Positions 56,050 through 64,000 of a DNA stretch of 64,000 bases are shown piece by piece. The stretch is from Tolypeutes matacus (lineage: Eukaryota; Chordata; Mammalia; Cingulata; Chlamyphoridae): positions 18,092,581 to 18,156,580 of the forward strand of contig JAKSZT010054396.1 in NCBI GenBank assembly GCA_026826555.1. Reading direction: 5' to 3'. Under the pieces are notes generated by a model, which saw nothing but the letters and a program-made list of their open reading frames with translations, was not told where the DNA came from and did no database searches. Within the stretch, counting starts at the first letter, position 1. Each line of letters opens with the position of its first letter. A program made the position numbers and the translations under genes.

Positions 56050-57060
56050 ATGCAAATAAATGAACTAAAAAATGAAAACAAGAACATTACTACTGACCCC
56101 ACAGAAATAAGAAAGATCATAAGAGGATACTATGAACAACTTTATGCCAAAAAACTAGACAATGTAGATGAAATGGAAAAATTCCTTGGAACATACAAAC
56201 AAACTACACTGACCCTAGAAGAAATAGAAGACCTCAATAAACCAATCACAGGTAAAGGGATTGAAATAATCATCAAACAGCTCCCCAAAATGAAAAGCCC
56301 AGGACCAGATGGTTTCACAGGTGAGTTCTACCAAGCATTCAAAGAAGATTTAATACCAATCTTACTCAAGCTTTTCCAAAAAATTAAACAAGAAGGAACC
56401 CAACCAAACTCATTCTATGAAGCCAATATCACCCTAATATCAAAGCCAAATAAAGATATTATGAAAAAAGAAAATTATAGACCTATTTCTTTAATGAATA
56501 CAGATGCAAAAATCCTCAATAAAATACTTGCTACTCAAATCCGACAACACTTTAAAAGAATTATTCAGCATGACCAAGTGGATTTCATATCAGGCATCCA
56601 AGGGTGGTTCAACACAAGAAAATCATTCAGCATACTATACCACATTAATAAATCAAAGAAGAAAAATCACATGATCTTATCGATTGATGCAGAAAAGGCA
56701 TTTGACAAAATATAGCATCCTTTCTTGATAAAAATACTACAAAAGATAGGAATTGAAGGAAACTTTTTCCACAAGATGAAGGCCATATATGAAAAACCCA
56801 CAGCTAATATTGTGCTCAATGGTGAAAGATTAAAAGCTTTCCCATTGAGATCAGGGACAAGATAAGAATGCCCATTGTCACCACTGTTGTCGAATGTAGT
56901 GCTAGAAGTTCTAGCTAGAGCAATCAGGCAAGAAAAAGAAAGAAAAAGCATCCAAATCAGAAAGGAAGAAGTAAAACTTTCACTTTTTTGCATATGATAT
57001 GATCCTATATCTAGAAAGTCCTGAAAAATCTACAACAAAGCTGCTAGAGCTAATAAATGA
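56050..57060 (+). pseudogene. L1 ORF2 reverse transcriptase, broken
   Basis: The 221-codon frame 56050-56715 carries RT fingers and palm: '[18 protein letters not shown]', '[20 protein letters not shown]', '[18 protein letters not shown]' and '[14 protein letters not shown]', including the first catalytic Asp. It stops at TAG where relatives have Gln before His-Pro. A second stop (TAA at 56863-56865) replaces Gln in the 'TRQGCPLSPLL' block. A frameshift precedes the FADD-type motif at about 56985, which reads Phe-Ala-Tyr-Asp: one of the two catalytic Asp residues is replaced by Tyr. Confidence 0.9.
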
Positions 57061-57270
57061 TCTTTGTCAGGATACAAGATCAATATGCAAAATCAGTGGT
57101 GTTTCCATACAATTGTAATGTGCAATCTGAGGAGTAAGTCAGGAAAAAAATTCCATTTACAATAACAACTAAAGAATCAAATATTTAGGAATAAACTTAA
57201 CCAAGTCTGTAAAGCACTTATATTCAGAAAACTATAATGCATTACTAAAAGAAATTTTAAAAGACCTAAA

Positions 57271-57696
57271 GGGAAGCGGATGTGGCTCAAGTGATTGGGC
57301 TCCTGTCTACCATATAGGAGGTCCAGGGTTCAATTCCTGGGGCCTCCTGGTGAAGGCAAGCTGTCCCACAAGGCAAGCTGGCCCGCGCAGAGTGCTGGTC
57401 CACGCAGGAGTGCTGGCCTGAGGGGAGTGCTGGCCCGAGTGGAGAGCTGGTGCAGCAAGATGACTCAACAAAAAGAGATACAGAGGAGAGACAATAAGAG
57501 ACATGGATTGAGTGCCTCTCCCCCACTCCAGAAAGTCCCAGGGTTGGTTCCTGGTGCTGCCTAAAGAGAAGACAAGCAGACACAGAAGAACACACAGCGA
57601 ATGGACACAGAGAACAGACAGCAAGTACAAAAACAACAGGGCGGGGAAGGGGGGGGATGAATAAATAAATAAATAAATACATCTTTAAAAAAAGAG
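57271..57696 (+). mobile_element. DAS-SINE, long dimeric, exact TSD
   Basis: Head GGGAAGCGGATGTGGCTCAA, B box GGTTCAATTCC, an expanded middle of repeated 'GCTGGCCCG' and 'GAGTGCTGG' units, a degenerate second unit (about 57508), body and AAAT tail. The TSD AAAAGACCTAAA is exact at 57259-57270 and 57697-57708. Young insertion into the L1 ORF2. Confidence 0.96.
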
Positions 57697-57699
57697 AAA

Positions 57700-58890
57700 A
57701 GACCTAAATAATTGAAAGAACATCCCATGCCCATGGATTGGAAGACTAAATATTATTAAGATGTCAATTCTACCCAAATTGATATACAGATTCAATGCAA
57801 TCCCAATAAAAATTCCACCAGCATTTTTTAAACAAATGGAAAGCACAATTACCAAATTTATCTGGAAGGGTAAGAAGCCCCGAATAGCCAGAAACATCTT
57901 AAAAAGGAAAAGTGAAGTTGGAGGACTCTTACTTCCAGACTTTAAATCACATTACCTAGCTACAGTAGTAAAAACAGCATGGTTTTGGCATAAAGGTAGA
58001 CACATAGACCAAAGGAACTGAATTGATGGTTCAGAAACAGACCATCACATCAATGGCCAAGTGATTTTTGACAAGCCTGTCAAACCCACCCAGCTGGGAC
58101 AGAACAGTCTATTCAACAAATGGTGCTGGGAGAACTGGTTATCCATAGCCAAAAGAAAGAAAGAAGACCCCTATCTCACACTTTATACAAAATGGACCAA
58201 AGACCTACATATAAAAGCAAGTACCATAAAGCTGCTACAATGTAGGGAAACATCTTCAAGACCTGGTGGTAGGTGGTAAACCTTACACGGAAAGCATGAG
58301 TAATGAAAGAAAACATGGATAAATGGGACCTCCTCAAACTTTAAACACTTCTTGATTCAAAGGACTTCATCAAGAAGGTGAAAAAGGCAGCCCACTCAAT
58401 GGGAGAAAATATTTGGAAACCACATATCTGATTAGGGTTTGATTTCCCTTCTATATAAAGAGAACATACAACTAACAATAAAAGAGCAAGCAATCTAATT
58501 TAAAAATGGACATAAGATTTAAATAGACATTTCTCCAAAGAGGAAATACAAGTGGCCAAAAAGCACATGAGAAAATGTTCCGGATCACTAGCTACTAGGG
58601 AAATGCAAATAAGAACAACAATGAGATATCATCTAACACTGCATAGAATGGCCATTATTAAAATAACAGATAACAATAAGTGCTGGAGAGGATATGGAGA
58701 AATAGGAATGCTTATTCACTGTTGGTGGGAATGTAGAATGGTTCAGCCTCTGTTGAAGACAGTTTGGCAGTACCTCAATACACTGAATATAGAACTGCTG
58801 TATGGTCCAGCAATCCTGTTACTAGGAATATATTCAGAAGAACTGAAAGCAAGGACACGACTGACATTTGCACACCAATATTCATAGCAG
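57700..58890 (+). pseudogene. L1 ORF2 C-terminal region, broken
   Basis: Frames 57761-58021, 58061-58279, 58552-58887 and 58764-59024 match the ORF2p C-terminus: '[19 protein letters not shown]'-like, '[15 protein letters not shown]', '[20 protein letters not shown]' (a Cys of the zinc-knuckle-like block is Tyr here) and '[15 protein letters not shown]'. A one-base deletion near 58860 shifts the frame into 'AALFTVARGWRQPKCPSTNE' of the overlapping frame. Confidence 0.88.
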
Positions 58891-59024
58891 CATTGTTCAC
58901 AGTTGCCAGGGGATGGAGACAGCCCAAGTGTCCATCAACCAATGAATATATAAACCAAATGTGGTGTTTACGTAAAATGGGATGCTATTCAACTGTACGA
59001 AGAAATCAGTCAGGATGCACATAA

Positions 59025-60087
59025 CAATATGGATGAACTAGAGGATATTATGTTGAGTGAAGTAAGACAGACACAAAAGGACAAATATTGTATGATCTCA
59101 CTAATATGAACTAAATACAATGAGTAAACTCACAGAGGTAAACCCTAGAGTATAGGTTACTAGGAAATAGAATGTGGGTTGAGAATGGAAGCTGATGCTT
59201 AATATATAAAGCATTATTAATAAGGTTAATTGTAAAAGTGTGGAAATGAATAGAGCGGATAGTGAGTAAAACTAACATTGCTGTTTTATAAATGAGATTG
59301 TGGCTAAAAGGGGGTAGTGTGTGCATGTAAGTGTCAATTGAAAGGAAACTAGAGAATAATCTAGGGAGGAGTGTATAACATAGTGATTTTGGTGGTGGAT
59401 GAAGACAGTGGTTAATAATTTAACTATAAGAATACTCTGCTTTTATAAAGTGCTAAGGATATGGTGATACACAGGAAAATTACAACTAATGTAACTTATG
59501 GACAATAGTTAACAGTAATATTGTAATATTTTGCAGTATAATGGCAAGAAGATATTTCAATTCTAAGGGATAACAATGAGGGGTATAAGAAGGTATGGGA
59601 TTTTTCTTTTTGGAGTAATGAAACATTCTAAAATTGACTGAGGTGATGACAGCACAACTCTGTGATGAAAATGAAAGCCAAAGAGAGCACACTTTGGATT
59701 GTACAAAGCATGGGACTGTATAACATGGGAATCCAGTGGTGGAAGTTGGACTGTGGTTAAAAAGACAAATATGAAAACGTTCTCTCACTAACAAATACAT
59801 AAAACTAATATAGCATGTTAATAATTGGTGGGTTGGGGGGAAAAATACACCAAATGTAAGTTATGGGCTATAGTTAGTAGTAATATTTTGACATTGCTCT
59901 TTCATAGTTTGTAACAAATGTTTCACAGGATTGCAAGGTGTTGGTGGTGGAGAGATGTATGGGAATCTAGTACAATGATACACATGTTTGTTTTGTAAAT
60001 CTATAAATTTTACTATACACTTATTGTTTATGTTTGTTCCTGTATGGGTGATATACTTCAATAAAATTTTATTTAAAAAAAAAAAAA
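59025..60087 (+). repeat. L1 3' UTR and poly-A
   Basis: Typical L1 3' UTR with 'GGATATTATGTTGAGTGAAG', 'TATTGTATGATCTCACTAAT' at its start, and at its end 'TGTTTGTTCCTGTATGGGTG' and 'TTCAATAAAATTTTATTT' followed by A13. The first part still encodes the last ORF2 residues in some copies. Confidence 0.85.
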
Positions 60088-60210
60088 GCCAAAAACAAAA
60101 CAAAACAAACAAAAAAACCCAGCATGGTACTGGGACAAAGATAGATGTATTGACCAATGGAATCAAATTACGAGTTCAGAAATAGACCCTCACATCTATG
60201 GCCAAGTGAT

Positions 60211-60584
60211 TTTTTAAAAAGATTTATTTATTTTTCACTTTATTTATTTTAATTTAGCCCCCACCCTCCCCCCAGATGGTTCTCTCATCTGTCAGCTCAT
60301 TTTTTGCTCACCTTCTCCAGGAGGTACCAGGAACCAAAACCTGGACCCCCCACTTGGGAGGTAAGTGCCCAACGACCTGAGCCATATCTGCTCCCCACAT
60401 GCTGCAGTATCTGCTGGCTTTGTGGCATCTGTGCATTTAGGCGTCTACTCCCTGCTGTAGGGTGTGGCATCTAGCTCTCATTGCGGTGTGTGCGGGTCCT
60501 GTCCTCCCCAGGAGGGACCAGGACTGAACCCCAGACCTCCCGTGTGGTAGGTGGGAGCTCAATCACTTGAGCCACAACTGCTTC
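60211..60584 (-). mobile_element. DAS-SINE, dimeric, minus strand
   Basis: Reversed tail (TTTTAAAAAGATTTATTTA), reversed body, first reversed unit with 'CCAGGAACCAAAACCTGGAC' and 'GAGCCATATCTGCTCCCC', second reversed unit with 'ACCAGGACTGAACCCCAGAC' and 'GAGCCACAACTGCTTCCCC'. Inserted in L1 copy 5. Confidence 0.88.
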
Positions 60585-60592
60585 CCCACTTG

Positions 60593-60773
60593 TTTTTTTT
60601 TTTTTTTTTAAGATTTATTTTATTTATTTACTTCTCCCCACCCCTCGTTGTTTGCATTTACTGTGTCTGTTTGTTGTATGCTGGTCTTCTTTTTTTAGGA
60701 GGCACAGGGAACCAAAACCGGATCTCCCATGTGGTAGGCAGAAGCCCAGTCCCCCGAGCCACATCCGCTTCCT
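60593..60773 (-). mobile_element. DAS-SINE, minus strand, nested beside the first
   Basis: T tail (60593-60610), 'AAGATTTATTTTATTTATTT', body, 'GAACCAAAACCGGATCTCCC' and head 'GAGCCACATCCGCTTCC'. Flanked by CCCACTTG on both sides (60585-60592 and about 60774-60781), so it used the end of the previous SINE insertion as its target. Confidence 0.88.
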
Positions 60774-61288
60774 CCCACTTGATTTTTGACAAGGCTGCCA
60801 AGTCCACTCAACTGGGAAAGATTAGTCTCTTCAACAAATGGTGCTTGGAGAATTGGATATCCCTGTACAAAAGAATGAAAGAGAACTCCATCTCACACCA
60901 TATAAAAAATTAACTCAAAATGGATCACATACCTAAAGAACCAGAACTATTAAAACTCATATAAGAAAATGTCGGAAAGCATCTTTAGGATCTTGTGTTA
61001 GGCAATGGTTTCGTAGACTTTACACCCAAAGTGCAAGCAATGAAAGAAAAATAGATAAATGGCATCTCCTCAAAATGAAAAAAAAATTTATGCCTTAAAG
61101 GGCTTTGTCATGAAAGTGAAAAGACAGCGTACTTAATTGGAGAAAATATTTGGAAACCACATATCTAATCAGGATTTCATATCCAGAATATATAAAGAAA
61201 TCCTATATTCAATAACAAAAAGACAAACAACCCTATTAAAAAATGAGCAAAAGACTTGAATAGACATTTCTCCAAAGAGGATATGTAA

Positions 61289-61852
61289 ATGACTCAAAAA
61301 CACATGAAAAGATGCTCAACATCACTAGCTGTTAGGGAAATGCATATTAAAACCATAATGAGATATCATTTTACACCTACTAGTATGGCTACTATACAAA
61401 AAAAAAAAAAAAAGAACACAGAAAATTACAAGTGTTGGAGAGGAAGTGGAGAAATTGGAACACTCATTCATTCCTGGTGAGAATGTAAAATGGTGCAGCT
61501 GCTGTGGAAGACAGTTTGGCAGTTCCTCTGGAAGCTAAATATAGAATTACCATATGACTGGCCATTTTCACTACTAGATCTATATCCCGAAGAACTGAAA
61601 GCAGGGACTCAAAAAGATATTTGCGCATTGATGTTCACAGCAGCATTATTCGCAATTGCCAAAAGAGGGAAACAACCCAAGTGTCCATCAACTGATGACT
61701 GGATAAACAAAATGTGGCATATACATACGATGGAATATTATTCAGCTATAAAAAGGAAGTCCTGATGCATGCAACAACATGGATGAAACTTAAGGACATT
61801 ATGTTGAGAGAAATAAGTCAGATACAAAAGGAAAAATATTGTATTATCTCAC
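61289..61852 (+). pseudogene. L1 ORF2 C-terminal remnant
   Basis: Frames 61289-61480 and 61490-61765 cover '[20 protein letters not shown]', '[17 protein letters not shown]' (two Cys lost) and 'ALMFTAALFAIAKRGKQPKC', 'INKMWHIHTMEYYSAIKRK'. Here the frame passes through the codon that is TGA in copies 1 and 3. An A15 run near 61399 and a stop at 61481 break it. Confidence 0.88.
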
Positions 61853-62404
61853 TGTATTTGTCAGCTAAAAGGGGTGCTAATGTGAAATATCAAAAATGGG
61901 TTGGTCTTTATAAAGGGTATTTATTTGGGACAGAAGTCCACAGATACCAGGCCATAAAGCATTAAGTTTCTTCTCTCACCAAAGTCCATTGCCACGTGTT
62001 GGAACAAGACAGCTACCAACGTTTGCCAGAGTTCAGGCTTCTTGGCTTCCTCTCTTCCCGGGGCTGCATTTCTCTCCGAGCTTAGCGCCTCTGGTTCCTA
62101 CTCAAGGCCAGCTGTAGACTATCAGGCGAACGGCTCGCTTCTCTTCTCCCAGGGCCTTCTCTCCAACATCAAAACTCCAACATCAAAACTGCTTTTCAAA
62201 AACTGCTGCAACTCTGTTCTTTTGGATGCCTTTTATATTTTCTTCCCCTACCCACCAAGGGGTGGGGCTCAAGGCCCTACTGACGTGGCCCAGTCAATGC
62301 CCTAATCATAACTTAATCATGCCCAGATTAACAGATCAGTTTACAAGCATGATCCAATTATATTTTTGGAATTCATAATTACATCAAATTGCCCAACGGC
62401 TACA
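61853..62404 (-). mobile_element. Solo LTR of an ERV, minus strand
   Basis: 552 bp with exact 5-bp TSD CTCAC (61848-61852 and 62405-62409). On the minus strand TGTAGCCG..ACAAATACA, AATAAA about 65 bp before the end, and a TATA-like box ('TATAAAAGG') matching the copy at 9.35 kb. It contains a 14-bp tandem duplication, CTCCAACATCAAAA, at 62161-62174 and 62175-62188. It lies in the 3' part of L1 copy 5 and so is younger than that L1. Confidence 0.93.
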
Positions 62405-63062
62405 CTCACTGATATGAACTAATTATAATAAGCAAACTCATAGAGATAGAATCTGGAATATAGGTTACCAGGGGATAGTTTGGGGGTAGAGAATGGGGAG
62501 CTGATTCTTAATTTGCCAGAATTTCTTTTTAGGCTGATTATAAAGGTTTGGAAATGAATCGTGGTGATGGTAGCACATTATTGTGAGTGTAATTAACAGC
62601 ACTGAATTATATAGGTAAATGTGGTCAAAGGGGGAAACTTTAGGTTGTATATGTTACTAGAATAAAAATTAAAAGATAAAACATAGGACTGTATATACAG
62701 TGAGCCCTATTGTAGATAATGGACTACCGTTAATAGGTACAAGTATAAGAATTTTCTTTCATGAATTTTAACAAATGTACAATACTAATACAAGGTGTTA
62801 ATAATAGTATGACATATGGGGACAAATACACCTAATGTAAAGTATGGACAGTAGTTAATAGTACTATTCTAATAAACTTTCATCAATTCTAAGAAAGGTA
62901 ACTACTGTTTAAAAAAATAGTACAATTATAAAATATGCTATCATCAATAGTAACAAATGTTCCACACCGAAGCAAGGTGTTGGTAGTGGGGCGGTGTATA
63001 GGAATCCTGTATTTTATGCATGATTATTCTATAAACCCACAACTTCTCTGATTTTTTTTTTA

Positions 63063-63664
63063 AAGAAAACCCTCCAGCACCAACTCAATTAGCTTAATTT
63101 TTTCTACCAAAAATCCAATAGAAATAATGGGCTAACATTTCATTTTTCCTAACATCAGAGAGATTATTTGCAAAAACATCTTTTTGGTTTACTATGAAAT
63201 TAAAGGGTTTTACGTCTTTTAAATGTATTTATATTTCACCAAACCACAAGGTTTACTATCTAAAAGGAGGGTTCTTTATAATAATCAGTGGGATGAAGCG
63301 GTATTTTAATATCACTTATCTCTCTAACTCCACTCCATGCTATTCTAACTTTTATTTAATGGATTCTTACTACTTTAGCACCTAAGTATGCAGCACCCAG
63401 CACAAAATTCCTACATTCCCTAGCTTTAGCCAGACTACTGACTGATTAATCTCTCCCTTACCTATCCCTGTCAATTGACACAGCTAAATAAATTTCTGAA
63501 TGGACCAGAAAAAGTCAAAATAAAAGAACTGGTCATTCTCAGATTCCTTCTTTTTATACCTGAAAACAAAATTAAAGCATTATTATGAATGGGAAATAAA
63601 GAGGCTGGGTCAGACACTTAGTGAATTGACATTAAACCCTATCATTTAGATGCAGGCAAATAGT
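63063..63664. other. Unassigned AT-rich sequence
   Basis: No gene or repeat recognised. Confidence 0.4.
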
Positions 63665-63740
63665 CTGACTCATCTTTTTGTCCCCTAGGATCCCAGCATC
63701 CATAGCAGCAAGTGCTGAATATATGTTTACTAGATAAAGT
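63665..63740 (+). repeat. L2 3'-end fragment
   Basis: 'CATCTTTTTGTCCCCTAGGA', 'TCCCAGCATCCATAGCAGCA' and 'GAATATATGTTTACTAGATA' resemble the L2 3' terminus. Confidence 0.5.
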
Positions 63741-64000
63741 TCTCTACTGCCATATAGATAAATTAACTCTTTCAGCTGAATGTGGCCCACAAATGCTGAG
63801 CTTGCAACCAATAGATGACTGGGGCATTGAGAGGAATAAAACCAAACTCAAGCGGCAAGTTTATAAAACTAATTTCTCTCCTTTTGTAATGTCTCCATCC
63901 CCTCTTCAAAAAGTTTACTTGAATAGTCTATCTTTCATCCCTGTCTCCAAGACACCAGTTCCTCTCTCCAGAGGCAATCACTTTTGTCAACCTCTTGCAT
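63741..64000. other. Unassigned sequence to window end
   Basis: Nothing recognised. Confidence 0.35.

Larger units (their letters stand above)
52535..60087 (+). mobile_element. Nearly full-length L1 LINE, inactive (copy 4)
   Basis: The most complete L1 in the window, about 7.5 kb including inserts. Order: putative 5' UTR (about 52.54-53.47 kb, start uncertain), ORF1 (53475-54504), short spacer, ORF2 endonuclease (54.60-55.25 kb), linker, reverse transcriptase (56.05-57.05 kb), C-terminus (57.70-58.88 kb), 3' UTR, and AATAAA plus poly-A at 60059-60087. Two DAS-SINEs split ORF2 and a 110-bp L1 3' end sits in the 5' UTR. Stops and frameshifts occur in every domain. Confidence 0.9.
60110..63062 (+). 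mobile_element. L1 LINE, 5'-truncated and split (copy 5)
   Basis: Begins in ORF2 ('CATGGTACTGGGACAAAGAT', the '[12 protein letters not shown]' region) about 25 bp after the poly-A of copy 4, in the same orientation. Interrupted by two SINEs (60.21-60.77 kb) and a solo LTR (61853-62404). Ends near 63062 after 'CTATAAACCCACAACTTCTC'. No secure TSD found. Confidence 0.9.

Noticed and set aside
1..64000. A bacterial-type system, integron, phage or toxin locus
   Set aside because: The whole window is mammalian nuclear DNA dominated by retroelements. No operon structure or prokaryotic gene was seen.

Overview
This is nuclear DNA from a placental mammal, almost certainly an armadillo (Xenarthra, Dasypus type). 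The diagnosis rests on many copies of a tRNA-derived SINE whose head reads GGGAAGCGGATGTGGCTCAA and carries good A- and B-box motifs. I recognise it as the armadillo DAS-SINE. It sits beside old placental repeats (MER20, MER5A, MIR, L2) and several younger L1 families. There is no bacterial-style gene organisation, and I see no rRNA gene, functional tRNA gene or CRISPR array. I cannot name any host protein-coding gene here. Nearly all long open frames are shadows inside repeats or inside a GC-rich island.

Layout. 1-5.9 kb: mostly unassigned sequence with MER20, MER5-type, L2 and one SINE. 6.0-7.0 kb: a 5'-truncated L1 with a clean 13-bp target-site duplication (TSD). 7.2-31 kb: a mosaic of SINEs (each on either strand, many with clear TSDs), MIR, L2, MER5A, MER20, two solo LTRs of one related group (9.3 and 26.6 kb), a second L1 (17.7-18.9 kb) and unassigned DNA. 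8.13 kb holds a perfect 47-bp palindrome. 32.7-34.6 kb: a strong CpG island, the only good candidate for a host-gene promoter. It is followed by about 4.4 kb with no recognised repeat (34.6-39.0 kb).

39.6-52.3 kb is a decayed endogenous retrovirus on the minus strand. It has two matching LTRs, env-like frames next to the left LTR and a leader next to the right LTR. Pol is not recognisable, and the middle is occupied by L1 material. 52.5-60.1 kb is a nearly full-length but dead plus-strand L1 (5' UTR, ORF1, endonuclease, reverse transcriptase, C-terminus, 3' UTR, poly-A), split by two SINEs. 60.1-63.1 kb is another truncated L1, split by two SINEs and a solo LTR.

The sequences here do not form a pathway. 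The story is a layered history of insertions: L1 supplies the retrotransposition machinery, DAS-SINEs and short LTR-end RNAs are its likely passengers, and LTRs and SINEs landing in L1 copies give relative ages. I found no convincing new biological system. The observations most worth following are two short poly-A retroposons ending like an LTR transcript (one sharing a triple TSD with a SINE), the perfect palindrome, the orphan CpG island with a splice-bounded open frame, and the rearranged retrovirus/L1 complex at 39.6-52.3 kb.
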